From Chlorobiota bacterium (GTDB lineage: Bacteria > Bacteroidota > Ignavibacteria > Kapaibacteriales > UBA961), in contig BJGZ01000018.1 in the NCBI GenBank assembly GCA_014191195.1, positions 1 to 42,216 on the forward strand: a DNA stretch of 42,216 nt. The letters run 5' to 3'. Every line of letters starts with the position of its first letter. Within the stretch, counting starts at the first letter, position 1. Position numbers and translations under genes: made by a program. The notes under the pieces were generated by a model. The model did not search any database. It saw only the letters and a list, made by a program, of their open reading frames with translations, and had not been told where the DNA came from. Below are positions 25,134-34,722 of this stretch, in pieces.

Positions 25134-26855
25134 TTATTCACCCGAAGCAGAATCATCGCCACGATTATCACCAATTCCTTCAATAGATGCATCTGGAGCT
25201 ATATAAATTGCATCGATGCGCCCAAATGCTGATCTCTGTTTTAGAGTATAACCAAATTGTTCTAATTCTTTTTTTGTAGCAGTATCAAAACAATCTGCTT
25301 CATGATAAAGAATATCTGGCAACCATTGATGATGAAATCTTGGACTATATATGGCTTGCTGTAAAGACATATTAAAATCTATCATATTAATAAGCAATTG
25401 ATACATAGATGTAGTAATTGTTGCTCCACCTGGTGTACCAGCAATTAAAAATAAAGAGTCATTTTTCTGAACAATTAATGGTGTCATAGAGCTTAACATT
25501 CTTTTTCCAGGCTGAATAGCATTTGCTTCTGCACCAATTAATCCGAACATATTTGGTGTTCCTGGTTTTACACTGAAATCGTCCATTTCATTATTTAAAA
25601 CAAAACCTGCCCCTTTTACAATTACTCTAGATCCATAATTTCCATTTAAAGTAGTAGTAACAGATACTGCTTGTCCATATGAATCTACAATTGAATAATG
25701 TGTTGTTTCTTCTGAAGTATATTGTAATGTTCCTTCTTTCATCTGCTTGGAAGGTATCGTTTTAGTTGGATTAAAAGTAGATATTCTGTGTTTTGCATAT
25801 TTTTTTGCTGTTAATCCATATATAGGAACATGATAATAATCTGCATCTCCGCAATAGACAGCTCTATCGGCATAAGCTCTTTTTTCGGTTTCTGCCAGCC
25901 AATGAATAGATGCTGTAGTATGAAATCCCAATGAATGAAGATTAATTGTTTCACTCATATTCATCATTTCATTTAGTATCATACCTCCTGCTGAAGAAGG
26001 GGGCATTGTATAAACAGTAAATGAATCTCTATAAGTAAATTCGATAGGTTGATGCCAAATGGGTTTATATTGTGATAAGTCTTTATGAGTAATGATACCA
26101 CCACCAGATTTCATTTCTTTTACTATTAAATCCGCAATTGCTCCTTTATAAAAACCATCTTTACCATATTTTTGGATAATTCTAAGAGTTTTAGCTAAAT
26201 CCTTTTGGACAATTTTATCTCCAGCTTTCCAAGGAATATCTTGATAAAAAACTGTCTGATGATTATTCAAACGTTTGAAGTCTAATCTATTATTATTTAA
26301 TTCTTCCGCTTCTTTTTCAGTAAGTAAAAATCCATTTTCTGCATATGAAATAGCAGATTGTAAAAGAGTTTTCCATGGTAATGTACCATTCGCTTTATGT
26401 GCATCGTATACGCCTGCAACCGAACCTGGAATACCACTTGCTAGATGTCCATCCTTGCTTACACTATCATTAATATGTCCATTTTGTTGAATATACATAT
26501 TCCTACTAGCTAGTTCTGGTGCTGTTTCACGAAAGTCTAATGCTTGAATATTATAATGATTTCTTCTGTATATCAGATAACCTCCGCCCCCAATATTCCC
26601 TGCTCTTTGATATACAACTGCAAGAACAAAATGGACAGCTACCATTGCATCTATGGCATTACCTCCCTTTTTTAGTATTATCAGTCCTGCTTCTGATGCA
26701 AGCGGATGTGCAGTTACAACCATGTGCTTTTTGCCCTTAACCTGCTTATTGATTGTATATGGCTGTGCATTTACTTCACAAGAAAACATGACAATAAAGA
26801 GCATAAAAAGATATATGTGTTTTCTCATATTGATATGTATCATATGGTATTTCAT
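25134..26855 (-). CDS. ggt: Gamma-glutamyltransferase
   Basis: A periplasmic N-terminal-nucleophile enzyme that cleaves glutathione and other gamma-glutamyl compounds. It has 573 residues with a signal peptide (ending EVNA-Q, residue 30). Seen: VVTAHPLASEAGLIILKKGGNAIDAMVA, the glutamate-binding ALDFRE (R109), and the autoprocessing site EETTHYS, in which T384 becomes the new N-terminus of the small subunit, followed by VSVTTTLNGNYGS. GTPGGATI near the C-terminus is the conserved Gly-rich loop. ATG codons at 26855 and 26828 are both possible starts; the later one gives a more compact signal peptide. Third from the end of the packed minus-strand run. Confidence 0.95.
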   Translation of the reverse strand: MKYHMIHINMRKHIYLFMLFIVMFSCEVNAQPYTINKQVKGKKHMVVTAHPLASEAGLIILKKGGNAIDAMVAVHFVLAVVYQRAGNIGGGGYLIYRRNHYNIQALDFRETAPELASRNMYIQQNGHINDSVSKDGHLASGIPGSVAGVYDAHKANGTLPWKTLLQSAISYAENGFLLTEKEAEELNNNRLDFKRLNNHQTVFYQDIPWKAGDKIVQKDLAKTLRIIQKYGKDGFYKGAIADLIVKEMKSGGGIITHKDLSQYKPIWHQPIEFTYRDSFTVYTMPPSSAGGMILNEMMNMSETINLHSLGFHTTASIHWLAETEKRAYADRAVYCGDADYYHVPIYGLTAKKYAKHRISTFNPTKTIPSKQMKEGTLQYTSEETTHYSIVDSYGQAVSVTTTLNGNYGSRVIVKGAGFVLNNEMDDFSVKPGTPNMFGLIGAEANAIQPGKRMLSSMTPLIVQKNDSLFLIAGTPGGATITTSMYQLLINMIDFNMSLQQAIYSPRFHHQWLPDILYHEADCFDTATKKELEQFGYTLKQRSAFGRIDAIYIAPDASIEGIGDNRGDDSASGE

Positions 26856-26869
26856 CTTTTTATAGATAC

Positions 26870-27490
26870 TTATTGTGTATATCCTAATGATTGTAAGCCA
26901 TTGACAATATCTGCTTTACTTTTAAATTTTGATTTATGTATTCTCCCAATTTCCCATATGCAATCACATCCACCATTGACATTGCTACTAATATCATTCA
27001 AGAATAAAAGCTTTTTGGGTAGCTTATGTGTATAATCATAAATAGATGTAGAATATAGTTTGCCATGCACACTAGGATTATTGATATCCCAAGTAGTGAG
27101 AATTATCAGTTCTTTTTCTTTGTCATTATCAGCATTAGCAAAAAATATATGTTCGATTTTTGGAGGACTTTCCTCTTCAATTAACGTATCAATAATTGAT
27201 ACTGTATAGTTTTTTTTATAAGAATCAGATACATATAATGTGGCAATTACCCTTGTATATGCTGTTTGTTGTGGATCATCGCTCAATGGGAGAAGATATG
27301 TTTCCGAAAGAAAAGCAATAAGCACAGAAGTATTATTCCACGCTGTTTCAATCACTTTATCATATACTATAGATGAAGAGGGCTTAATTCTAACAATAAA
27401 AGATTCAGCAGATTCGCCCTTGTATCTGCTTATTTTTTGGGCATTTACATTAATGATACAAATGAATAAAAAGAGGAATAATCTGAACAT
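26870..27490 (-). CDS. Exported hypothetical protein
   Basis: A 206-residue protein with a signal peptide (MFRLFLFLFICIINVNAQ). The mature part has ESFIVRIKPSS, a segment FFANADNDKEKELIILTTWDI that resembles calcium-binding-like repeats in other exported proteins, and a late Cys-rich NGGCDCIWEIG. Not recognised. 14 bases upstream of ggt and 29 downstream of the sulfatase, same strand, so probably part of the operon. Confidence 0.7.
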   Translation of the reverse strand: MFRLFLFLFICIINVNAQKISRYKGESAESFIVRIKPSSSIVYDKVIETAWNNTSVLIAFLSETYLLPLSDDPQQTAYTRVIATLYVSDSYKKNYTVSIIDTLIEEESPPKIEHIFFANADNDKEKELIILTTWDINNPSVHGKLYSTSIYDYTHKLPKKLLFLNDISSNVNGGCDCIWEIGRIHKSKFKSKADIVNGLQSLGYTQ

Positions 27491-27519
27491 AAATATTACT
27501 CTAAAAAAGTAAATGCTTA

Positions 27520-29124
27520 TTATTTATGTATCAATATCGCTTTTTTGAATTGTAAATCATCATGTATAAGTGAAATTGTTTTAAGCCCAGCAGCAACATT
27601 ATTCATATCAACTTGAATTGAATATTGATGAGGAAGTATTTCTACAGATTGCTCTAATTTTCCATTAGCGGAATATATATGTACAGTAGCTTGCTTTTGT
27701 AATGGCTTATGAAACTGAATAGTTAATAAGGATGATTGGCTATCAAAATAGGAGGTAAAATATTCATCAGTATCAGAATTTTGTACAGACAAAGCAGTGC
27801 AAAATGCACCAGTTCCAACTAATTTCGACATTTCTCCGCATAGATATTCATAATTAGTTTTATCATTTCCAGATAAGTTTGCTTGTAGTAAATCAATGTC
27901 TTCTTCGGGGTCTTTTAATAGATTAACAAATTTTTGAGTTCCATTATCATAGTCCATTAATTTATACTCTTTATTTCTCATAGTTTTTCCATCACCAGCA
28001 ACTGGAGTTAGCTTAAATACCTCAGAAAAAACCCAATCTCTAATAATAGAATCTTGATTATAAATTATTGGTAATAAGCTTTTGGAATCTACGGGTTTAG
28101 ATTGCAGAATATTCTGTTTCCAATTAGAAAAACCCATAAGCTCTATGATTGTAGCAAATAAATCATGAGTATTAACTAATGCATTAGAATATCTACCAGG
28201 ATTTTTGACAGATGGTCCAGAAATAATAAAAGGAACAGAAATACCTTCTTGGCTTATACTACCTTTTGCACCACCTTTCACTTGTGAAACTTTCATATCG
28301 CTACCATTATCGCCAATAAATATAATATCTGTGCTGTCCATTATATTTTGTGCTTCTAGGGTATCAAAAAGTCTTCCGATTTCTTTGTCTAATGCCTCTG
28401 ACATTGCTTTAAAATATGGGACAACACTTGTAGCAGTATCAGAAGGAATTCCTTTTAATTCTGTATAAGAATGAAGATTACTTGGTGGTAAATGGAAAGG
28501 AGAATGTGGAGCATTATAAGCTAGCCATAAAAAGAATGGTTTATTTTGTGGAACAGATTTAACCCAATCGATAGCATTATTAGTTAATTCTGTAGTTGCA
28601 TATGTATTACATACTGCAGACTTACCATCTTTAATTTTATTCCAAGAATAAAAACTAGGAAGTTGTCCAGCAAAATTACCTTCATAATGGTCATATCCTA
28701 AAGTTAAAGGTAAAATATAATTGGTTTGAGGCATTGTGGTATGAAGATGCCATTTACCAATATTAGCTTTTGCTATGCCATTAGGTTTAAAGATATTTAG
28801 CATACGTGGAATTGTCATTTCTGCTGTATCTAATACTCTAGAGCCTTGGCCACCAACTGCATCACCTACACCAGTTCTAAAGCTATATCTGCCTGTTAAA
28901 ATGCCTGCCCTAGTTGGAGAACATAATGGATTAGACCATGCTTTATTGAATACTATTCCCTTTGCTAAAAGACGTCTGATATTGGGTAATTTGACTGTAT
29001 CTCGGTGATTTTCAATAAACCCACAGTATTCGCTGCTTAAATCATCTGCAATGATCAATACAACATTTCTTTGAGCGATGATACAGGTATAAGAACACAA
29101 TAAACACAGTAGAAATAGTTTCAT
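27520..29124 (-). CDS. Secreted sulfatase (arylsulfatase family S1)
   Basis: Hydrolyses sulfate esters; 534 residues. The signal peptide ends about residue 17. The N-terminal metal-binding NVVLIIADDLSS (D27, D28) and the active-site sequence C68-SPTR within LCSPTRAGILTGRYS (Cys to be converted to formylglycine by an anaerobic- or FGE-type maturase) are clear. GDNGSD near residue 273 supplies further metal ligands, and the usual sulfatase C-terminal subdomain follows. The last ~75 residues (ATVHIYSANGKLEQS ... AILIHK) look like a T9SS sorting domain, though the PNP motif is absent. 17 bases after the YHYH gene. Confidence 0.9.
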   Translation of the reverse strand: MKLFLLCLLCSYTCIIAQRNVVLIIADDLSSEYCGFIENHRDTVKLPNIRRLLAKGIVFNKAWSNPLCSPTRAGILTGRYSFRTGVGDAVGGQGSRVLDTAEMTIPRMLNIFKPNGIAKANIGKWHLHTTMPQTNYILPLTLGYDHYEGNFAGQLPSFYSWNKIKDGKSAVCNTYATTELTNNAIDWVKSVPQNKPFFLWLAYNAPHSPFHLPPSNLHSYTELKGIPSDTATSVVPYFKAMSEALDKEIGRLFDTLEAQNIMDSTDIIFIGDNGSDMKVSQVKGGAKGSISQEGISVPFIISGPSVKNPGRYSNALVNTHDLFATIIELMGFSNWKQNILQSKPVDSKSLLPIIYNQDSIIRDWVFSEVFKLTPVAGDGKTMRNKEYKLMDYDNGTQKFVNLLKDPEEDIDLLQANLSGNDKTNYEYLCGEMSKLVGTGAFCTALSVQNSDTDEYFTSYFDSQSSLLTIQFHKPLQKQATVHIYSANGKLEQSVEILPHQYSIQVDMNNVAAGLKTISLIHDDLQFKKAILIHK

Positions 29125-29141
29125 ATAATAGTTTTTTTATG

Positions 29142-30494
29142 TTAATGAATGATATGAATAGATTGTGTAAAGCTAGATTTTCCTTTTCCAATAGTAAGGA
29201 TATAAGTTCCTGAATAGATCATAGATATATCTGCATAAGCAATAGAACTTCCTTGTTTTAAGGTTGATTCATGCACTATAATTCCTTTCATATCAGTCAG
29301 GATTATTGGTAAAGATTCGGTAATGAGTTGTCCAGCTTGTATAATTAACAAATCATATGTAGGATTTGGGAAAACATTCATAGCAAGGGAATATTGATCA
29401 TTGATATCTGTAGCAGAAGTATACACTGTAGTGGGTTCACTTATTGATTGCACTTTTTGTGTATTTCTTATTCCATAAAAGTTTGGGCCAACCGCATAAG
29501 GATAAGCAGAATTCCAGTTTTCATCTACTGTACAGAAATAAGCATAAGTACCATTAGGATATTCGGGTGTTTTGCAGAATCTTCCATTATATTCATCTAC
29601 ATAATCAGATTCATTAGGATGGCTAATAAATTCATAGTCTTCACGAAAATAACCCAGAGGATAAGTAGCATTAACTGGCGGACCATCTATTACATCTTTA
29701 CCATCTGCATAATGAGTTCTTTCTGTTATGGCTCTTAATTGAAAGCTAGACTTCATTCTGACAATATCACCGGTACCATCTGTATTTTTAAAAGCATAGG
29801 CACCATAGATTGGAAATCCATCATAAGCAAAGCCTAATAATGGAGAATGTGCTGCGGGATTTATAGCATATAATCCATCTGCATCGTATAGATTACACAC
29901 ATCATAGATATTTTTTCTATCTAATTTAAATGTTGATGGATTTTGATGATGATGATAATTCCCCATGGCAGGATGTCCTTTTGCACAATCAAAACCAATA
30001 CGTTCTGCAACTACTGCATCTCTATTCCATATTCTATCACCCATTCCTTGTAATGGACCACCACGCAGCCTACCTTCAGCATTATTCCATGAAACTGCAT
30101 CACCGTAGTTAAAAAGTGCAACTCCATTAATAAAAATCCCAATATTTCCTCCATTTGTAGCTGAAGGTGCACCAGTATTTTTTTGAGGAATTAAGGGAAA
30201 TTTAAAAATGCCATTTTGGCTTTGCGCTACCGATGGATTACCATCTTGAAATGGGCCTGTTGGATAGGCAGGAATTCCATTTGTAGAAATATAAACAGAT
30301 GAGTTCGAAAACTGAACTTTCTGAACATTTGCAAGAATATTATTACTAATTGCAGTAGAATTACCTTTCATATAATACATACCCATCTGAGTAGTATTTT
30401 GCAACCAATTACTTATAATAGGATTTGTTTGTGCCTGAATTGTAATAGAACTCATTAGCACCATACTGAACATAATGATACATTTCATTTTCAA
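29142..30494 (-). CDS. Secreted YHYH-domain protein with T9SS sorting domain
   Basis: A 450-residue secreted protein. Signal peptide 1-21. Residues ~24-355 form a YHYH domain (Pfam YHYH family, function unknown), with the name motif here as HPAMGNYHHHQNP (residues 174-186) and nearby conserved DGFPIYGAY, WNRDAVVAERIGFDCAKG and THYADG. Clustered His suggests a metal site (inference). Residues ~370-450 are a T9SS type A domain (VFPNPTYDLLIIQAG, ending SIHIIH). It is a close paralogue of the upstream gene, and is separated from it by a single base and from the sulfatase by 17. Confidence 0.88.
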   Translation of the reverse strand: MKMKCIIMFSMVLMSSITIQAQTNPIISNWLQNTTQMGMYYMKGNSTAISNNILANVQKVQFSNSSVYISTNGIPAYPTGPFQDGNPSVAQSQNGIFKFPLIPQKNTGAPSATNGGNIGIFINGVALFNYGDAVSWNNAEGRLRGGPLQGMGDRIWNRDAVVAERIGFDCAKGHPAMGNYHHHQNPSTFKLDRKNIYDVCNLYDADGLYAINPAAHSPLLGFAYDGFPIYGAYAFKNTDGTGDIVRMKSSFQLRAITERTHYADGKDVIDGPPVNATYPLGYFREDYEFISHPNESDYVDEYNGRFCKTPEYPNGTYAYFCTVDENWNSAYPYAVGPNFYGIRNTQKVQSISEPTTVYTSATDINDQYSLAMNVFPNPTYDLLIIQAGQLITESLPIILTDMKGIIVHESTLKQGSSIAYADISMIYSGTYILTIGKGKSSFTQSIHIIH

Positions 30495-30495
30495 T

Positions 30496-32943
30496 CTATT
30501 CCATGTCTTTTTGAATAATTATTTTTTTTGTTTGAACAGTATTCTCATTAATCATTTTTATAAAATATGTTCCTGAATATAATGTTTGAACATCTATAAA
30601 AGCGATTGTGCTGCCTTGTAATACTTTTGTTTTGGAAACAATATTTCCTTTAATATCATAAAGTTCTATCTGTATGTCTTTGTTTACTAATCCAATTGCT
30701 TGAATTATCAAAAGTTCATTAGCAGGATTTGGAAAAACAGTTGCAAATATTTCGTCGCTTGATTCTTCTTCAATCGAAGAAATAATCATGGTATCTGCTT
30801 GTATAACACATACTTTAGTATCATTAACACCTTTTCCAGAAACAGTTACATAAGCATTTCTACTTTTACTTTCTTGATTCATTTCTGCATTTAATATGAT
30901 GATATCATTCCCATTACCAGTATTCTTGTTTACTGTTAACCATGAATCACTAGTTTGTACAGCCCAAGTAGTATTTGCAGATATTCCAAATCCTTTAGAA
31001 TTAGATGCTGCAGCTGGTAAATAAATTGTATCGACAGAGACAGTTAATGTTGAAAGTACAGTATCCTTTTGAATGATTGTAATGGGATAATCTGGCAAAC
31101 CTAACGATGATATTATTACTTTTCCAGAACGCACTTTTTTACTGTTATTTACTGCAGCTTGAACGAAGATCTCACCATTATTTGAGCCTTTATTACTATT
31201 AATACTTAACCAAGATTGGTTTACTTTTGCATACCAATCAACATTAGATGTAATAGTAATTTTACCAGTACTGTTATCTGAAGCAAATAAGTACACAGTA
31301 TCTGGAGAAGCCTTTATGCTTGGTTTAATGATTACAGTATCTGATTGATTTATAGTTACTACCTTTTGGGCTAATAGTCCGCATTCAACAGTAATTTTAG
31401 CAGTTCTAGGAGCATTTCCTTTATTTTCTTCTGCTGTCAATTTGATAGTTCCATTGCCATTCCCTTGCACAGGATTTACAATCAGCCAAGGTTGATCGCT
31501 AGAAGCTGTCCACTGAGCATCACTTTGAACATTGAAAGACACATAATCATTAAAAGCAGCAGGTAAAGAAATCAAAGAGAGAGATACATTTAATAGTACA
31601 GAAGTATCTTTTTGGGTAATAGTAATAAGTTGATCGGCTAAACCTGTAGAACTCACTTTTACAGAAGCATTTCTTGGGGTTTTAGACATATTTTCTGAAG
31701 CAATCACAGTTATAGTTGCATTTCCATTACCGCTTGTTTTGTTAAGGGTTAACCAAGTTTGATTGCTAGAAATTGTCCAATTGACATTAGAACTAATAGA
31801 AAACGATATATAATTAGATGCTGCAGATGGTAATGAAAGAGTATTTGGGCTTACACTTAATGTATTTGCCGAGGGAGTATACACTGTTGTAGGTTCTGTT
31901 ACAGATACAACTTTAGCAGCTGATTTTACACCATAAAAGGTTGGTCCAACAACATATGGATAGGCTGAATTCCAATTGTCATCAACGGTACTGAAATATG
32001 CATATATACCATTTGGATATTCTGGTGTAACACAAAATCTTCCATTATGGCTATCTAAAAAATCAGATTCTGTATGAGAAATATATTCATAATCTTCTCT
32101 AAAATATCCAAGAGGATAAGTGGTTGATACTGGTGGACCATCTATTACATTTGTACCGTCTGCATAATGTGTTCTTTCGGTAATTGTTCTTAATTGATAA
32201 CTGGATTTTATTCTTACTATTCCGCCCGTTCCATCGGTATTTTTATAACCATATGCTCCATAAATAGGAAAACCATCATAAGCATATCCAATTAAAGGAG
32301 AGTGAATGGCTGGATTAATTGAATATAAACCATCTGCATCGTATAAAGAACATATTGAAGAGATAACTTTCTTATCTAATTTAAATGCTGATGGATTTTG
32401 ATGATGATGATAATTTCCCATGGCAGGATGCCCTTTTGCACAATCAAAACCAAGTCGTTCTGCAACTACAGCATCCCTATTCCATACATTATCTCCCATA
32501 CCGCCAAGAGGGCCACCCTGCAATTTATTCATAGAGAATTTCCATGAAACACCATCTCTATAATCAAAGAGTGCAACTCCATTTATAAAAAGTCCAATAT
32601 TACCTCCTGTTGTTGCTGTTGGAGTACCCATATTTTGTTGAGGATTTAATGGAAATTTAAAAATTGCATTCTGATTTTGTGCTTGAGATGGATTTCCATC
32701 TAAAAAAGGTCCTGTAGGATAGCTTGGTATTCCTTTTGTTGAAATATATACTGAATTAGCAGAATATTGAACTACTTGTACATTGGCAGTAATATTATTG
32801 GAAATTGCAGTAGAATTTCCATTCATATAATATGATCCCAAAGTGGTGGTATTCTGCAGCCAATTTCGAATTATCGGATTTGTTTGTGCAAACAAATCAA
32901 AAGTGAAACACAGGAATATAAATAAGTATAAAAGTCTTTTCAT
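30496..32943 (-). CDS. Secreted YHYH-domain protein with four BACON repeats and T9SS domain
   Basis: An 815-residue secreted protein. Signal peptide 1-20. Residues 21-355 are a YHYH domain strongly similar to the downstream paralogue, with the HPAMGNYHHHQNP motif at 172-184. Four BACON-type beta repeats follow (about 361-446, 447-535, 538-627, 632-717), each with a strand pair, a W-x-x-x/W-L core and a closing ITITQKD-like strand; BACON domains usually bind carbohydrate or act as spacers. Residues ~733-815 are a T9SS C-terminal domain (VFPNPANELLIIQ). Located between the di-heme cytochrome gene (17 bases) and the second YHYH gene (1 base). Confidence 0.88.
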   Translation of the reverse strand: MKRLLYLFIFLCFTFDLFAQTNPIIRNWLQNTTTLGSYYMNGNSTAISNNITANVQVVQYSANSVYISTKGIPSYPTGPFLDGNPSQAQNQNAIFKFPLNPQQNMGTPTATTGGNIGLFINGVALFDYRDGVSWKFSMNKLQGGPLGGMGDNVWNRDAVVAERLGFDCAKGHPAMGNYHHHQNPSAFKLDKKVISSICSLYDADGLYSINPAIHSPLIGYAYDGFPIYGAYGYKNTDGTGGIVRIKSSYQLRTITERTHYADGTNVIDGPPVSTTYPLGYFREDYEYISHTESDFLDSHNGRFCVTPEYPNGIYAYFSTVDDNWNSAYPYVVGPTFYGVKSAAKVVSVTEPTTVYTPSANTLSVSPNTLSLPSAASNYISFSISSNVNWTISSNQTWLTLNKTSGNGNATITVIASENMSKTPRNASVKVSSTGLADQLITITQKDTSVLLNVSLSLISLPAAFNDYVSFNVQSDAQWTASSDQPWLIVNPVQGNGNGTIKLTAEENKGNAPRTAKITVECGLLAQKVVTINQSDTVIIKPSIKASPDTVYLFASDNSTGKITITSNVDWYAKVNQSWLSINSNKGSNNGEIFVQAAVNNSKKVRSGKVIISSLGLPDYPITIIQKDTVLSTLTVSVDTIYLPAAASNSKGFGISANTTWAVQTSDSWLTVNKNTGNGNDIIILNAEMNQESKSRNAYVTVSGKGVNDTKVCVIQADTMIISSIEEESSDEIFATVFPNPANELLIIQAIGLVNKDIQIELYDIKGNIVSKTKVLQGSTIAFIDVQTLYSGTYFIKMINENTVQTKKIIIQKDME
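30793..31863 (-). repeat. Four tandem BACON-domain repeats within the long YHYH gene
   Basis: About 86-90 codons per repeat, with shared pattern S-x-x-x-L-PAA, NWxx-WL-, GNG, RxAxVxVS, and a final TI-QKD/ QSD. Diverged at the amino-acid level, so old rather than recent copies. Confidence 0.8.
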
Positions 32944-32960
32944 ATAAATACTTTATGAAT

Positions 32961-33962
32961 TTATTTTAAATAAGAAAATTGTTTATTAAATACAAAAGAT
33001 GAATCGTTTAATGTAAATAAAAATGACATTAATTCAACTTTTTGCTCGGAACTTAATTGAAGTGGTTTTTTTAATTCTTTTGGAAGATGTAATGAATAAT
33101 TAATACCAGAAGTATAATGTTGAATTACCTTTGATAGTGTTTTAAATCTACCATCGTGCATATAGGGAAATGAATATCTCAAATTTCTTAAAGTTGGAAT
33201 TTTAAAATACCCAGAATCTGCACTTTGCAAAGAAATTGATACTCTTCCATAATCAAGTAATGTACTATCTAAAGGCAAACCATTGTTTGAAAAAGAATAA
33301 GAGCTAAATAATGGTTCTGTATGACACGCATTACAGTTCTGCAAAAAGACTTCATATCCTTTTTTTTCTTTTTCTGTAAATAATACTAAACCTTTTTTTA
33401 CACTATCATATTTTGAATTTGAAGAGATAAATATTAATTCAAATTGTGATAAAGCTTTTAATACATGCTCGGTTTTTATTGAGCTATCGTTAAAAGCAGA
33501 AAAGAAATAGTGTCTATAATTACTATTATTCCTTAACCTTGAAATAACATTTTCTAATGAATTATCCATTTCATTTGGATGAGTTATAGGCGCTAATGCT
33601 TGCATATCTAAATGATTAATAGCACCATCCCACATAAATAGTTCTTGCCAAGCAAGATTCATTAATGCAGGAGCATTTCTTTTTCCTATTCTGTCATAAA
33701 TTCCATGGCTTAAATCATGATCAACATGGGCAAATGCATTGTATTGTGAATGACATGAAGCGCAAGAAATAGAACTATCTGCTGATAAAATTGGATCGTA
33801 AAACAATCTTCTACCCAATTGTATTGTTTCTTTTTTTAATGGATTATGAGAAAAATTATAAACAGGTTTTGGAAAATAATTTGGATAAGTAAATTCACTA
33901 GATTCAAAAGAAATCAACAGAATGGCAAAGCCGAAAGCACAAAAAAGAAATATATATTTCAT
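32961..33962 (-). CDS. Di-heme cytochrome c peroxidase/MauG family protein (MbnH-like)
   Basis: A 333-residue periplasmic protein with an N-terminal signal or anchor (MKYIFLFCAFGFAILLIS). Two heme-c sites: CASCH (C67, C70, H71) and CNACH (C210, C213, H214). Typical family segments: LGRRLFYDPILSADSSISCASCH, RNAPALMNLAWQELFMWDGA and a late PTLRNLRYSFPYMHDGRFKTL. Its start overlaps the MbnP-like stop by 4 bases, so the pair is translationally coupled. In methanotrophs MbnH modifies a Trp of MbnP to kynurenine; by context this one is a candidate MbnH, but a plain H2O2-reducing peroxidase cannot be excluded. Confidence 0.9.
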   Translation of the reverse strand: MKYIFLFCAFGFAILLISFESSEFTYPNYFPKPVYNFSHNPLKKETIQLGRRLFYDPILSADSSISCASCHSQYNAFAHVDHDLSHGIYDRIGKRNAPALMNLAWQELFMWDGAINHLDMQALAPITHPNEMDNSLENVISRLRNNSNYRHYFFSAFNDSSIKTEHVLKALSQFELIFISSNSKYDSVKKGLVLFTEKEKKGYEVFLQNCNACHTEPLFSSYSFSNNGLPLDSTLLDYGRVSISLQSADSGYFKIPTLRNLRYSFPYMHDGRFKTLSKVIQHYTSGINYSLHLPKELKKPLQLSSEQKVELMSFLFTLNDSSFVFNKQFSYLK

Positions 33963-34651
33963 TGTAGGATTGTAAACATTGTAGACATACTTTCTGACAT
34001 TTCTTTTGCTTTTTTTCCGGGCGACATGATCTGATATTCATTACTTAATTGCACTTTTTCTAATGCTTTTTGTACATGCATTTGAATCTCAATACTTTGA
34101 GATCTTTTAAATGCACATGATATGTTTTGTGCTGTTTGATAAGGTGCTTGATATCCACCAATATGAAATTGAAATAGATTGTTGCGTCCTGGACACTTAG
34201 GAGTAATTCCTTCAATTTTCATATTAATATATCCGCTATTCCATGCCCAATACATGCCATTCAATGGGTCTAGATCACCATCCATAATTCCGTTTATATT
34301 CGTTACACTATCTGTACCAAGAAGAAAAGAGATAGAGTCCGCATAAAAAGATGATGGAATTGGAAATGACAAAGCAGTTGTGTTGGCATTTTCTATATCT
34401 ATCAGTTGATATCTATTAAAATGTAGAACAGTATCTTTTGAATATAATGTGAATTTTCCCAAATAAAACTTGCATTCTTTAAAAGTTACTTGTTCTCCTT
34501 GCAATGAATCTATAACCGGATGATCAATTTGTATTATTTGTCCATAATACATGGGCTTTATGTTGACAGTAAATGCTTGAGAATATAATGCTTTTGTATA
34601 AAAAAGAAATAGTACAAAAGGCAGTAAATATGTAATAAAATTACAAGGCAT
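33959..34651 (-). CDS. MbnP-like periplasmic copper-binding protein
   Basis: A 230-residue protein with a signal peptide (residues 1-25, ending LYSQ). The MbnP family core is present: a beta-rich N-terminus, GDLDPLNGMYWAWNSGYIN (W135 and W137), and FQFHIGGYQAPY (H163). MbnP from methanotrophs binds copper with help of a kynurenine made from a Trp by the partner di-heme enzyme; W135 and W137 are the obvious candidates here. First gene of a packed minus-strand run, its ATG 26 bases after the upstream gene's terminator region. Confidence 0.82.
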   Translation of the reverse strand: MPCNFITYLLPFVLFLFYTKALYSQAFTVNIKPMYYGQIIQIDHPVIDSLQGEQVTFKECKFYLGKFTLYSKDTVLHFNRYQLIDIENANTTALSFPIPSSFYADSISFLLGTDSVTNINGIMDGDLDPLNGMYWAWNSGYINMKIEGITPKCPGRNNLFQFHIGGYQAPYQTAQNISCAFKRSQSIEIQMHVQKALEKVQLSNEYQIMSPGKKAKEMSESMSTMFTILQ

Positions 34652-34671
34652 AAGAATAACATATAAAAAAC

Positions 34672-34703
34672 AAAAAAAAAGAGGAAATGAATATTTCCTC
34701 TTT
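34672..34703 (-). terminator. Rho-independent terminator after the LamG/Ig protein gene
   Basis: 11-bp stem (34678-34688 with 34693-34703) and 4-base loop; on the minus strand it runs into nine T. It lies 19 bases after the LamG gene stop and only ~27 bases before the MbnP-like ATG. Confidence 0.85.
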
Positions 34704-34722
34704 CAATAACATATGTGATGAT

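Noticed and set aside
26275-27035. Plus-strand ORFs opposite ggt and its neighbour
   Set aside because: Antisense shadows; low complexity, no recognised motif.
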